The notes under the pieces are model-generated. The model was given only the letters and a program-made list of their open reading frames with translations. It was not told where the DNA came from and ran no database searches. A stretch of 64,000 nt of DNA from CAYHPY01 sp964358485 (GTDB lineage Bacteria > Elusimicrobiota > Elusimicrobia > UBA1565 > UBA9628): positions 1 to 64,000 of the forward strand of contig CAYHPY010000006.1 of assembly GCA_964358485.1 (NCBI GenBank), read 5' to 3'. Both the position numbers and the translations under genes were made by a program. Below are positions 1 through 8,701 of the stretch, piece after piece; the stretch's first letter is position 1; each line of letters starts with the position of its first letter.

Positions 1-209
1 GGGCGCGCCGGGGGGTGGGAAAATTCCTGCTCGAAAAGAATTTCGAAAAATTAATAGGGCTTGCGTTTGAGACTGTGACCCTTGAAGTAAGCGCCGCCAA
101 CAAGGCGGCGCTTGCCCTTTATTTCAGCCTCGGATTCGTCGAAGTTGGGCGGCGGGCAAAATACTACCCGGACGGAACCGACGCGGTTTTAATGGATTTG
201 AAAATATAG
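1..209 (+). CDS. Ribosomal-protein-alanine acetyltransferase RimI-like (C-terminal part)
   Basis: Only the last 69 codons lie in the window; the frame is open through the left edge, so the gene starts upstream. Visible are the acetyl-CoA pyrophosphate-binding segment RRGVGK, the strand TLEVSAANKAALALY and the ending GFVEVGRRAKYYPDGTDAVLMDL, the standard C-terminal half of RimI-type GNAT enzymes that acetylate the N-terminus of a ribosomal protein or a similar target. In many bacteria rimI lies beside tsaB; that side is outside the window. A strong hairpin follows the stop codon. Another narrow-range GNAT acetyltransferase cannot be excluded. Confidence 0.85.
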   Translation, partial: ARRGVGKFLLEKNFEKLIGLAFETVTLEVSAANKAALALYFSLGFVEVGRRAKYYPDGTDAVLMDLKI

Positions 210-211
210 AT

Positions 212-246
212 GGGGGCCGCCGGAAAACCGGCGTCCCCTTTATTTC
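212..246. terminator. Bidirectional intrinsic terminator
   Basis: Hairpin with inner stem GCCGG/CCGGC (219-223 with 228-232), an AAAA loop and an outer GGGG/CCCC pairing, followed by CTTTATTT on the plus strand. It lies between two convergent genes (stop codons at 209 and 240) and could end transcription from both sides. Confidence 0.7.
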
Positions 247-1058
247 CATCCCGTCAGTATGGTCTCCCGCTGAAACAGCCGCACCGCGAAGTAAAGCAGG
301 ACCGCGTCCCCCAATGCCAGCGCCGCGGCGGCGCCGAAAACCCCGGGCACGCCCCATTGGAAAAAACCCTTCATCTGCGCGGTCATCACACCCACCATGG
401 GCAGGACCGCCAGCACCCCGATCTGCTGGGCGGTGCGGGGATCGGCGCTGCGCGCCGAGGCCAACAGAGCCAGGCCCAGGCCCAAGGTGCCGATCAGCGG
501 GACCAATAATAACTGGGCCGCCCAGGCGGCGGGGGTCAGGACCAAGGCGCAGGCCTCGGCCCCCAGCCGCCAGCGCACGCCCGCGCCGTAGACCAGAAAG
601 ACCCCCCAGGTCATGGACACGGCCGGGATGGCGGCGGTCAGGCATTTGCCGACTAATAATTCCCAGGTGGCGATGGGCGTGGCCAGCAAAGGTTCCAGAC
701 TGCCGTTCTGTTTTTCCCCGATCACGCTGTGGGTGGCGATGGGAAGCGCCGAGATCACCGGGATCAAAAGGAAAAAAGTCAAAAATTGGCGGAAGACCAG
801 GATCCAGACCAGCTCGTCGGGCTGGAAGGCGTCCAGGGCCGAGAGCGGCAGGCCCAGGGCCTTGGCCAAGGTCTCCAGGACCTGGGGCGTGGCCTCCTGC
901 GGGGGCCCCACCCGCGGGTCGGCCACGGCGAAGATGAAGGGAAAGCACAGCAGGATCAGCGGGGGCACGATCATGCTGAAGACCAAGGCGCGGTTGCGCC
1001 GGATGTCGGCCCATTCGCGGTCCAGGATGGCGGCGATGCGCGCGATCGATCGGTTCAC
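240..1058 (-). CDS. ABC-2 type exporter permease (NatB-like)
   Basis: 272 residues, about six hydrophobic segments. The N-terminus RIAAILDREWADIRRNRALVF followed by a first membrane helix, and the later segment ATHSVIGEKQNGSLEPLLATPI, are typical of NatB/YhaP-type ABC-2 permeases that pair with a NatA-type ATPase. GTG start at 1058 overlaps the TGA of the ATPase gene by four bases (GTGA), so the two are translationally coupled. The exported substrate (sodium, drug or lipid-like) cannot be read from sequence. The loop after the first helix is long, as in the NatB group. Confidence 0.85.
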   Translation of the reverse strand: MNRSIARIAAILDREWADIRRNRALVFSMIVPPLILLCFPFIFAVADPRVGPPQEATPQVLETLAKALGLPLSALDAFQPDELVWILVFRQFLTFFLLIPVISALPIATHSVIGEKQNGSLEPLLATPIATWELLVGKCLTAAIPAVSMTWGVFLVYGAGVRWRLGAEACALVLTPAAWAAQLLLVPLIGTLGLGLALLASARSADPRTAQQIGVLAVLPMVGVMTAQMKGFFQWGVPGVFGAAAALALGDAVLLYFAVRLFQRETILTGWK

Positions 1059-1990
1059 GGGGCGGGGGCCTCCGACGCGGCGTGGCCGGTCACCTTGAGA
1101 TAGACTTCCTCCAGACTGGCTTCCACGGATTGGACCGAGAGAATTTCCGCCCCCGCTTCGACCAAGGTCGAGACGATCCGGGGGGTCGTCCGGTCCGGGT
1201 CGGAGACTCCCGCCCGCAGGCCGTCTCCCGTTTCCTCCAACTCCACCACGCCCTCCAGGCCGGAGAGGGCGACGAAGAATTTTTTCTCCATCTTCCGCAG
1301 GCGGACCTCCACCTTGGGGCGAAAGAGCTTGCGCGAGAGCGCGGCGGGGGTGTCCAAGGCCAGGATGCGGTTCTGGATCACGGCCACCCGGTCGCAGAGG
1401 CGCTGGGCCTCGTGGAGGTTGTGGGTGCAGAGCAGGATGGTGCGCCCCTGGGACTTGAGCTCCAGGAGAAAATCCCGGACGGTTTTGGTCATGGCCGGGT
1501 CCAGGCCCGAGGTGGGCTCGTCCAGGAACAGGATGTCCGGGTCGTGGAGGAGCGCCCGGGCCAGGGCCAGTTTTTGCTTCATGCCCTTGGAGAAAGTCTC
1601 GGCCGGGTCGTCGCGGACCTCCCAGAGCCCGAGGAGCTTGAGGAATTTCTCGGCCGCCACAAGCGGCCGGGCCACCCCTTGCAGGCGCGCGAAGAACTCG
1701 AGATTCTTGAGGGCGCTCAGGCGCTCGTAGAGTCCGGGGGAGGAAGTGGCCAGGCCGATGCGGGCGCGCACCCCGGCGCCGTCGGCGCGCACGGAGCGGC
1801 CGGCCACCCAGGCCTCGCCCTCGGTCGCGCCGATGAGGGCGGCCAGCAGGCGCACCGTCGTCGTTTTGCCCGCCCCATTGGGCCCGAGGAGGCCGAAGAG
1901 CTCGCCCTTGGCGATCTCGAAGCTCAGGCCCTCCACCGCGAGCTTGCCCCCGAACCTTTTGGTGAGCCCCACGGTCTTGATCACTCCCAT
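1055..1990 (-). CDS. ABC transporter ATP-binding protein (NatA-like)
   Basis: 311 residues. Walker A GPNGAGKT at about 36-43, signature FSKGMKQK at 133-140, Walker B ILFLDEPT at 153-160, switch His in CTHNL near 190. The C-terminal ~90 residues are the regulatory tail seen in NatA/CcmA-like exporters. It energises the downstream permease. The annotated ATG follows a -10-like TACGCT (TTGCCG, 17-base spacer) with no room for a transcription start. The GTG at residue 3 (VIKTVGLTKRFGG) is therefore a realistic alternative start on a leaderless message. Confidence 0.9.
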   Translation of the reverse strand: MGVIKTVGLTKRFGGKLAVEGLSFEIAKGELFGLLGPNGAGKTTTVRLLAALIGATEGEAWVAGRSVRADGAGVRARIGLATSSPGLYERLSALKNLEFFARLQGVARPLVAAEKFLKLLGLWEVRDDPAETFSKGMKQKLALARALLHDPDILFLDEPTSGLDPAMTKTVRDFLLELKSQGRTILLCTHNLHEAQRLCDRVAVIQNRILALDTPAALSRKLFRPKVEVRLRKMEKKFFVALSGLEGVVELEETGDGLRAGVSDPDRTTPRIVSTLVEAGAEILSVQSVEASLEEVYLKVTGHAASEAPAP

Positions 1991-2073
1991 AGCGTATCAG
2001 GTCCTTCGGGAATCGGCAAGGCGGTTTGACCCGGCGGGGCGAAAATTGACCTAATATCGGAAGGGAGACTTCC

Positions 2074-4239
2074 TTGGCAAGACATCTTTCGACCCGCGGC
2101 GTCCTCGTCCTCTGCGCCTTCCTGGCCGCTCCGGTTTCCGCCGGTCTGGCGTCCGAAAGCTCGGTCAAGCAGGCCCAGCTTCATTTCCTGCGCGCCACGC
2201 TCCTGGAGCGGCGGGGCGCCTACGCCGAGGCTCTGGAGGAATACGAGCGGGTCTTCAACCTGGACCCGGCATCGGCCTTCGTCTGCCGCCAGGCTTCCGA
2301 GCTGTCCCTGGAGATGGGAAACTCCGACGCGGCCAGCCGCTGGGTCAAGCGCCTCCAGCTCCTGGAGCCCAAAAATCCCCAGTCCAAGATCCTCCTGGGC
2401 CGGATGGAGTGGGCGCGGGGCGCGACCAACGCGGCCGAGACCGCTTTCCAGGAGGCCCTCAAGCTCGACCCGAAATCGGCCGAGTCCATTTTCTCCCTGG
2501 GCAGTCTCCTAAGCGCCTATGCCCCGGAAAAAGCCCGCGCGCTTTTTCTGAAGTTCCTGGAGCTTAATCCCGACGAGGCGGCCGAGGCCCATTATCAGCT
2601 GGCGCTGCTGGAACAGAAGGCGGGCCGCGTTCCGGAGGCGATCGCCCGCCTCAAAAAAGGGCTGGAGCTTTCCCCGGGCGCCCTGCCCATGAGGTACGCC
2701 CTCGCCCAGATTTACGAGGTTCGGCGGGACACCGACGCCGCCTTGGCGGAATATTTGGTCATCTCCCGGCAGGAACCCAAGAACGCGGCCCTGCTCAACC
2801 ACATCGGGGAGATCTATCACATCAAGGGGATGAAGGAGGAGGCCCGCGAGCGCTTCGAGACCGCCAAGGGCCTGCTCCCCGGAGATCCCGTGTCGAGCAT
2901 GTGGCTGGCGATGCTCGCCGAGGAGGCCGGCGATTACGGACGGGCCGCCGACGCGCTCAAGAGCAGTTCCGGCCTCAAGGACGACGCCTGGCTCAACCTG
3001 CGCCTGAGCTATTTTCTGACCCAGGCAGGGCGGCTCAAGGAGGCGGTGGCTGCGCTGGAGGCCGCGCACCAGCGGTGGCCGGCCAACGATGAGATCTCTT
3101 ACTTCCTGGCTTTGGGCTACGACGATCTCAAGCAGGGCCCCCAGGCGGTCAAGCTTCTTAAAATCGTGCTTCAAGCCAAGCCGGAGTACCGGGACGCCCG
3201 CTACCAGCTCGCCGTGATCCACGAGAAGTACGGGGACATCGATTCGGCCGAGAAGGAATTCCGGCTCCTGCTCTCGCGCAAGGCCGACGACGCGGGTGTG
3301 CTCAACTATCTGGGCTACTCCCTGGCCGACCGTGGGCTCAAGCTCGCGGAAGCGGAGGCGTTGATTAAGGAAGCGGTCCGGCTGGACCCCAAGAACGGCG
3401 CCTTCCAGGACTCCCTGGGCTGGGTGTATTTCAAGCAGGGCCTGTCGACGGCCGCCGTCCGGGAGCTTGAGGGCGCCTCCCGGCGGCTTCCCGAGGACGG
3501 GACCATCTGGGATCATCTGGGCGAGGCCTATTTGGCGACCGGCGACGGCGTAGCGGCGTGGAAGGCCTTCAAGCGCGCGCAATCCCTGGAGCCGGGCAAT
3601 CTCCGTTTCAATAAAAAGGCGGCCAAGCTTCAGCCGCGGCTGGAGTCCGCGGACCTGGGGAGCGAATATCTGGCCCATTTGGCCGGGGTCCAGGGCGGCA
3701 TTCGGCGCTACGGAGGCGTGTGCGACCTCTCCGTGTCCCTGGGAGGGAAATCCTTCTCCTACACCGCGCTTTTGAGCTTCAAGGCCCGCGAGGAAACCGA
3801 CCTTTCCATCCTGGGCCCGCTCTTCACGCCCCTGGTCCGCATGCGCCTGACCAACGACGGGTTTCAAATGGACCCGATTCACATGGAAGGGGTCCGCACC
3901 GAGGCCGTGACCGACTCGGCCTACGCCGCGATCAGCCTCATTCACGATTATTTCTCGGGCAAGGCCTTCTCGGGGGGGGCCGCGCGCTACGAAAAATCCT
4001 GGCTGAGCCATTGGGTGGAGGTTCCGGGCTGGCGCTTCCTGTTGGACGCCGAGGGCCTGAAGGCGGAGGGGCTCCAATCCACCCTGCCCGGCGGGATGCA
4101 TTTGGCCCTCGAGGAATTCTCCTCCCGGAGCGGGCGGCAGATTCCCTCCAAACTGACGGTTTCCGGCGGCGGCTTCACGCTGACCATTCGCATGCGCAAG
4201 GTGAGCGTCGAGTTCAACGACGCGCCGCGGGCGCCATGA
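2074..4239 (+). CDS. Secreted tetratricopeptide-repeat protein
   Basis: 721 residues. TTG start at 2074 with AAGGGAG seven bases upstream. The N-terminal signal peptide (VLVLCAFLAAPVSAGLA) is followed from about residue 30 to 530 by a long series of TPR units, for example GAYAEALEEYERVFNLDPAS and SAEKEFRLLLSRKADDAGVLNYLGYSLADRG. The last ~190 residues form a different, probably beta-rich domain resembling the DUF4292/LolB-type tail of outer-membrane-associated proteins. The stop overlaps the ispE start (ATGA). Likely a periplasmic or outer-membrane assembly scaffold; the partner is unknown. Confidence 0.85.
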   Translation: MARHLSTRGVLVLCAFLAAPVSAGLASESSVKQAQLHFLRATLLERRGAYAEALEEYERVFNLDPASAFVCRQASELSLEMGNSDAASRWVKRLQLLEPKNPQSKILLGRMEWARGATNAAETAFQEALKLDPKSAESIFSLGSLLSAYAPEKARALFLKFLELNPDEAAEAHYQLALLEQKAGRVPEAIARLKKGLELSPGALPMRYALAQIYEVRRDTDAALAEYLVISRQEPKNAALLNHIGEIYHIKGMKEEARERFETAKGLLPGDPVSSMWLAMLAEEAGDYGRAADALKSSSGLKDDAWLNLRLSYFLTQAGRLKEAVAALEAAHQRWPANDEISYFLALGYDDLKQGPQAVKLLKIVLQAKPEYRDARYQLAVIHEKYGDIDSAEKEFRLLLSRKADDAGVLNYLGYSLADRGLKLAEAEALIKEAVRLDPKNGAFQDSLGWVYFKQGLSTAAVRELEGASRRLPEDGTIWDHLGEAYLATGDGVAAWKAFKRAQSLEPGNLRFNKKAAKLQPRLESADLGSEYLAHLAGVQGGIRRYGGVCDLSVSLGGKSFSYTALLSFKAREETDLSILGPLFTPLVRMRLTNDGFQMDPIHMEGVRTEAVTDSAYAAISLIHDYFSGKAFSGGAARYEKSWLSHWVEVPGWRFLLDAEGLKAEGLQSTLPGGMHLALEEFSSRSGRQIPSKLTVSGGGFTLTIRMRKVSVEFNDAPRAP

Positions 4240-5120
4240 GAATCCAGTGCCCCGCCAAGATCAATCTTTTCCTGGAGGTGACGGGGAAAAGGGCGGACGG
4301 CTATCACACCCTGGCGACGCTTTTCGCCAAGATCCATCTTTACGACGTTCTGGAGCTGGAGGCCGATCCTTCCGGCCGCATGGAGCTGACCGTCGAGTCC
4401 GAAAATTCGGGGATCCCATCCGGGCCGGAAAACCTGGTCTGGAAGGCCGCGGAGTCCTTCCGCCGCTCCTTCCGGGTTCGTCAGGGCGTCCGGATGAAGC
4501 TGATCAAGAGGATTCCCTCCGGGGCCGGTTTAGGGGGGGGCTCCTCGGACGCCGCGGGTGCACTGCTCGGGATGGCCAAGCTCTTCGATCTGGCCCGAGG
4601 GGCCGCCGGGCGGCTTAAGCTCCGAAAGCTGGGGGCCAAACTGGGGGCCGATGTCCCGTTTTTCCTGCATCCGGCGGCGTTTTGCCTGGGAAAGGGGATC
4701 GGGGATCGGTTGACCCCGGTTCCGGTGCCCAAAAGCCTGCCCTATATGGTCCTGGCCTACCCGGGGGTCGGAGTTCCCACGGCCCAATCCTACGCCCGCC
4801 TCACCCGCCCCCCCCGTTCCGTCGTGTTGACAAGGCTTTCCCAGCTTGATAAACTCCTGTCCTGCCTCCGACGGGGAAGGCCGATCAGGGAGTGGGAGGG
4901 CCATCTCTTCAACCGCCTGGAAGAATCGAACCTGCCCGTCCTGGAGCAGGTCGCCCAGGCTCGAAGGATCCTGGAGCGGCTCGGATTGCGCGGGGTTCGG
5001 ATGACGGGGTCCGGGTCCGGCGTGTTCGGGTTCGCGGCCTCCCATTCGGACGGAGAGCGGGTCTTGGAACGCCTGCGGGGCTATCCTTGGCGCACATTTT
5101 TGACATCATGTAACGGCTAA
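4236..5120 (+). CDS. ispE: 4-diphosphocytidyl-2-C-methyl-D-erythritol kinase
   Basis: 294 residues, normal length. IspE phosphorylates the 2-hydroxyl of CDP-methylerythritol in the non-mevalonate isoprenoid pathway. Evidence: PAKINLFLEVTGKRADGYH at the N-terminus with the catalytic Lys at residue 8, the GHMP ATP-binding motif PSGAGLGGGSSD at 94-105, GADVPFF with the catalytic Asp near 139, and the C-terminal MTGSGSGVFGF. The ATG at 4236 overlaps the preceding TGA. The following spoVG is five bases downstream, the same ispE-spoVG-glmU-prs order known from Bacillus-type chromosomes. Confidence 0.95.
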   Translation: MRIQCPAKINLFLEVTGKRADGYHTLATLFAKIHLYDVLELEADPSGRMELTVESENSGIPSGPENLVWKAAESFRRSFRVRQGVRMKLIKRIPSGAGLGGGSSDAAGALLGMAKLFDLARGAAGRLKLRKLGAKLGADVPFFLHPAAFCLGKGIGDRLTPVPVPKSLPYMVLAYPGVGVPTAQSYARLTRPPRSVVLTRLSQLDKLLSCLRRGRPIREWEGHLFNRLEESNLPVLEQVAQARRILERLGLRGVRMTGSGSGVFGFAASHSDGERVLERLRGYPWRTFLTSCNG

Positions 5121-5124
5121 AGCC

Positions 5125-5439
5125 TTGGAAATCACGGAAATTCGGGTTCATCTCTGCAACGAAGACAAATTAAAGGCATTTGCGACTGTGACATTCGACA
5201 ATTGTTTCGTGGTTCGAAGCATGAAAATCATCGAGGGGCAAAAAGGGCTGATGCTGTGCATGCCTTCCCGGAAGCTGGAGGACGGGTCCTACAAGGACAT
5301 CGCGCATCCCGTCACCAAGTCGTTCCGCCAGCACCTCGAGGATCGGGTCTTGGCGGCCTTCCAGCAAGAGGTCAAGAGATCCGCCGGAAAGCCTTCCGCC
5401 CCGGGAAAGGACCCATCCCTCAACTCCCAGGTGGTGTAA
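5125..5439 (+). CDS. spoVG: SpoVG-family nucleic-acid-binding regulator
   Basis: 104 residues. The sequence from EITEIRVHLCNEDKLKAFATVTFDNCFVV through GLMLCMPSRKLEDGSYKDIAHPV to the end of the fold is clear SpoVG, a small dimeric protein that binds DNA and RNA. The TTG start at 5125 is required, because the conserved first residues begin there and the next Met is at residue 33. The last five codons and the TAA stop lie inside the tRNA-Gln gene (5425-5495), an unusual coding/tRNA overlap. Order spoVG-tRNA-glmU-prs-rplY-pth is a conserved neighbourhood. Confidence 0.93.
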   Translation: MEITEIRVHLCNEDKLKAFATVTFDNCFVVRSMKIIEGQKGLMLCMPSRKLEDGSYKDIAHPVTKSFRQHLEDRVLAAFQQEVKRSAGKPSAPGKDPSLNSQVV

Positions 5440-5495
5440 TGGTAACACAGCGGACTTTGAATCCGTTATTCCTGGTTCGAGCCCAGGCCTGGGAA
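5425..5495 (+). tRNA. tRNA-Gln (UUG anticodon)
   Basis: Acceptor stem TCCCAGG (5425-5431) pairs exactly with CCTGGGA (5488-5494), with discriminator A at 5495. The D arm contains AATGGTAA, the anticodon stem GCGGA/TCCGT encloses CTTTGAA with anticodon TTG, and the T arm is CCTGG-TTCGAGC-CCAGG. CCA is not encoded. The 5' fifteen bases overlap the end of spoVG. The tRNA must be cut out of a spoVG-glmU transcript or made from an internal promoter. Confidence 0.96.
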
Positions 5496-5521
5496 TTCAA
5501 TTCCGTTTTCGGGGGCCGGCG

Positions 5522-6922
5522 ATGAAGGCGCCTCCCCGCACCCTGGGCGTTCTGATCTTGGCCGCCGGTCAAGGGACGCGGATGGAATCGGCCCTTCCCA
5601 AGGTCCTGCATCCCATCGGGGGCCGCCCGATGCTGTTTTACGTCCTGCGCCTGGCCAACGCCCTCAAGCCCGCGGGGATCGGCGTCGTGGTCGGCTACGA
5701 GTCGGACAAGGTCAAGGCGGAGGTTCTGGCCATCGCCAAGGAATGCGGGATCAACCGGCCGATCACCTTCGTGTTCCAGAAGCAGGCCCTGGGCAGCGGC
5801 AACGCCGTGCTGGAAGCCCTGCCCTTCCTGAAGAAATTCACGACCGCGGCGGTCTTCTGCGGCGACACCCCGCTCTTGACCTACGAAAGCCTCTACGCCC
5901 TGAGCAAGGCCCATGAGGATCTCAAGGGGCAGGTCACTTTGCTGACCGCCCGCCTGGCCAACCCGAAAGGCTACGGACGCATCGTCCGCAGCCCGATGGG
6001 CGACGTCCTGCGCATCGTCGAGGAATCCGTCGGGACTCCGAAAGAGTTGGCGATCACCGAGGTCAATTCCGGGGCCTATTGCTTCGAGATGTCCGCCCTT
6101 CTGATGGGCCTCAAGGAGATCGGCGCCAAGGGCCCCAAGAAGGAGCATTTCCTGACCGACGTGCTCGAACTGGTCCGCTCCAAGGGCGGCAAGCTCCACG
6201 CCTATCTCAGCGCCAACCCCGAGGAGATCCTGGGGGTCAACAGCCGGGTTCAGTTGGCCGCCGCCGAACGGGTGATCAACCGCCGCAATCTGGAGCGGTT
6301 GATGCTCTCCGGCGTCACCGTCGTGGATCCCGCCTCGACCCACGTCGACGCGGACGTGGAGGTGGGCCAGGACACGATCCTGCACCCCTCCATCATCCTG
6401 CGGGGCAAGACCAAGATCGGCCGCCAATGCGTGATCGGTCCGTTCACCGTCATGAACGACGTTCAGGTCGGCAACGAGTGCGAGGTCCGCATGTCCAACC
6501 TGGCGGGCTGCCGCATTCTGGAGAAATGCCAGATCGGCCCCTTCGCCAACATCCGGCCCGAGTCGGTCCTCGGCCCGAGGGTCAAGGTGGGGAATTTCTC
6601 GGAGATCAAGGCCTCGCGCGTGGGCTTCGGGTCCAAGGTGCCGCATCTGAGCTACATCGGGGACGCCGACATCGCCGAGGACGTCAACGTGGGGGCCGGT
6701 ACCATCACCTGCAACTACGACGGCAAGGCCAAGCACAAGACGGTGATCGGGGCGCGCGCCTTCATCGGCTCCAACGTCAATCTGGTGGCGCCGGTCAAGA
6801 TCGGCAAGGGCGCCACCGTCGCCGCCGGCTCCACCATCGATCAGGACGTTCCGGACTGCGCCCTGGGAATCGCCCGGGAGCGCCAGGTCAATAAGCCCAA
6901 TTTCGGGAGGAAAGATGGCTGA
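5522..6922 (+). CDS. glmU: Bifunctional UDP-N-acetylglucosamine pyrophosphorylase / glucosamine-1-phosphate N-acetyltransferase
   Basis: 466 residues. The N-terminal nucleotidyltransferase has LAAGQGTRMESALPKVLHPIGG (residues 14-35) and CGDTPLL. The C-terminal half is a left-handed beta-helix of hexapeptide repeats ending in GAGTITCNYDGKAKHKTVIG and a short tail. It makes UDP-GlcNAc for peptidoglycan and lipopolysaccharide. The gene begins 26 bases after the tRNA, and its end overlaps the prs start by eight bases. Confidence 0.95.
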   Translation: MKAPPRTLGVLILAAGQGTRMESALPKVLHPIGGRPMLFYVLRLANALKPAGIGVVVGYESDKVKAEVLAIAKECGINRPITFVFQKQALGSGNAVLEALPFLKKFTTAAVFCGDTPLLTYESLYALSKAHEDLKGQVTLLTARLANPKGYGRIVRSPMGDVLRIVEESVGTPKELAITEVNSGAYCFEMSALLMGLKEIGAKGPKKEHFLTDVLELVRSKGGKLHAYLSANPEEILGVNSRVQLAAAERVINRRNLERLMLSGVTVVDPASTHVDADVEVGQDTILHPSIILRGKTKIGRQCVIGPFTVMNDVQVGNECEVRMSNLAGCRILEKCQIGPFANIRPESVLGPRVKVGNFSEIKASRVGFGSKVPHLSYIGDADIAEDVNVGAGTITCNYDGKAKHKTVIGARAFIGSNVNLVAPVKIGKGATVAAGSTIDQDVPDCALGIARERQVNKPNFGRKDG

Positions 6923-7928
6923 CCTGGTTTGGCCCATGGTGGATTCCGGAACGAGGACGGGGGAGCAGGGCCGCGGCATGGACGGCAACAAGATCTTCCG
7001 GCTTCTGAAGGTTTTCACCGGCAACGCCAACCGCCCGTTGGCCCAGGACATCTGCCGCTACCTCGGGACTCCCCTGGGCAAATCCACGGTCGGGCGCTTC
7101 GCCGACGGGGAGATCAACGTCCAGATCGACGAGAACGTCCGGGGCTGCGACTGCTACGTGATCCAGTCCACCTGCCGCCCCACCAACGAGAACATGATGG
7201 AGCTGCTCATCATGATGGACGCCCTGCGACGCGCCTCGGCGGGCCGGATCACGGCCGTCATCCCCTATTTCGGCTACGCGCGGGCCGACCGCAAGACCGC
7301 CCCCCGCGTGCCCATCTCCTCCAAGCTCATGGCCAACCTGATCACGGTGGCCGGGGCCAATCGGGTCATCACCATGGACCTGCACGCCGCCCAGATCCAG
7401 GGCTTTTTCGACATCCCCGTCGACCACCTCTTCGCCGCGCCGGTCATTCTTCAGTACATCCGCAAGAAAAAGCTCTCCAACGTGGTCGTCGTTTCCCCCG
7501 ACGTCGGCGGGGTGGAGCGGGCCCGGGCCTTCGCCAAGCGCCTTTCGGCCAAGCTCGCCATCGTCGACAAGCGCCGCCCGCGCCCGAACGAGGCCTCGGT
7601 CTACAACATCATCGGAGACGTCAAAGGGCGCCCCGCGGTGATCTTGGACGACATGGTGGACACCGGCGGGACCCTGACCAAGGTCGCGGCCAAGCTCCGG
7701 GAGTCCGGGGTCACCAAGGTCTTCGCCGCCTGCGTCCACGGCGTGCTCTCCGGGGCCGCCCGGGATCTGGTGGAGAAGTCCATGCTCGAGGAATTGATCA
7801 TGACCGACTCCATCCCCGTGGGCCACCTGGAATCCTCGAAGATCAAAGTCCTGTCCATCGCCCCGTTGTTGGGCGAGGCGATTTCGCGCAACCATCAAGG
7901 GAAGTCGATCAGCGCCTTGTTCGTATGA
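6915..7928 (+). CDS. prs: Ribose-phosphate pyrophosphokinase
   Basis: 337 residues. Makes PRPP from ribose 5-phosphate and ATP. Diagnostic segments: FADGEINVQIDENVRG, the signature region MDLHAAQIQGFFDIPVDHL, VVVSPDVGGVERARAFA and the PRPP loop VILDDMVDTGGT. The ATG at 6915 has an excellent ribosome site (GGGAGG, four bases away) inside the glmU end. The ATG at 6978 would give 316 residues, closer to the family length, so the N-terminal 21 residues may be an extension or untranslated. Coupled to glmU. Confidence 0.95.
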   Translation: MADLVWPMVDSGTRTGEQGRGMDGNKIFRLLKVFTGNANRPLAQDICRYLGTPLGKSTVGRFADGEINVQIDENVRGCDCYVIQSTCRPTNENMMELLIMMDALRRASAGRITAVIPYFGYARADRKTAPRVPISSKLMANLITVAGANRVITMDLHAAQIQGFFDIPVDHLFAAPVILQYIRKKKLSNVVVVSPDVGGVERARAFAKRLSAKLAIVDKRRPRPNEASVYNIIGDVKGRPAVILDDMVDTGGTLTKVAAKLRESGVTKVFAACVHGVLSGAARDLVEKSMLEELIMTDSIPVGHLESSKIKVLSIAPLLGEAISRNHQGKSISALFV

Positions 7929-7966
7929 TCCGCCCAGTCTCCGGAAAATAAAAGAGGAACATCGTC

Positions 7967-8692
7967 ATGGAAGAAATCAAGCTTGCCGCAGAACTTCGGG
8001 ATGGGAAGAGCACCAAGAAGACGCTCACCACCCTGCGATCGGCCGAGAAGATTCCCGGCGTGGTCTACGGAGGCGCCAAGCCTCCGATCCTCATCACCCT
8101 TTCCGAGCGCGACCTGATGGCGGCCCGGCGCAAGGGCGGCATCAACGCCATCCTGCATCTGGACCTGGGCAAGGGCAAGGAGACCGTGATCGTCAAGGAG
8201 CTCCAGCGCCACCCCGTCAGCGATCGGCCCGTGCACGCCGATTTCCAGCGCATCAGCCTCACTCAGAAGATCGAGGCCAAGGTGCCCCTGCACATCAAGG
8301 GCGAGGCCCCCGGGGTCAAGCTCTCGGGCGGAATCATCCAGCACGAACTGCGGACCCTGCACGTGCGCGCCCTTCCGACCGCCATTCCCCACTTTATCGA
8401 GGTGGACGTTTCCGCCTTGGAGCTGGGCCAGGCCATCCATGTCAAGGACCTCAAACCCGTCAAGGACCTCGAGGTGCTCGACGACGGCGAGCGGATCATC
8501 CTGCACGTGACGCTGGTCAAGGTCGAGGAGGTCGCGCCCGCGGCCGACGCGACCGCCGCCGCGGCGGTTGCCGCCGAGCCGGAATTGGCCAGCACCAAGG
8601 GCAAGAAGGACGAGGAAGGCAAGCTCGTGGCCGAGAAGCCGAAGCCGGGGGCGCCCGCGGCCCCGGCGGCCAAGGAAGCCGCCAAGAAGTAA
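7967..8692 (+). CDS. rplY: 50S ribosomal protein L25 / Ctc
   Basis: 241 residues. Two-domain (CTC-type) bL25, which binds 5S rRNA: N-terminal LAAELRDGKSTKKTLTTLRSAEKIPGVVYGG, VIVKELQRHPVSDRPVHADFQRI, and a C-terminal beta domain with GEAPGVKLSGGIIQHELRTLHVRALP. After about residue 185 comes an Ala/Lys/Glu-rich low-complexity tail (VAAEPELASTKGKKDEEGK and onward), common in this family. SD AAGAGGAA precedes the ATG. Located between prs and pth, the usual order. Confidence 0.95.
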   Translation: MEEIKLAAELRDGKSTKKTLTTLRSAEKIPGVVYGGAKPPILITLSERDLMAARRKGGINAILHLDLGKGKETVIVKELQRHPVSDRPVHADFQRISLTQKIEAKVPLHIKGEAPGVKLSGGIIQHELRTLHVRALPTAIPHFIEVDVSALELGQAIHVKDLKPVKDLEVLDDGERIILHVTLVKVEEVAPAADATAAAAVAAEPELASTKGKKDEEGKLVAEKPKPGAPAAPAAKEAAKK

Positions 8693-8701
8693 CCCGGGGT
8701 T

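Noticed and set aside
5420..7051. 543-codon open frame antisense to glmU
   Set aside because: glmU is certain on the plus strand and the reverse frame has no recognisable domain.
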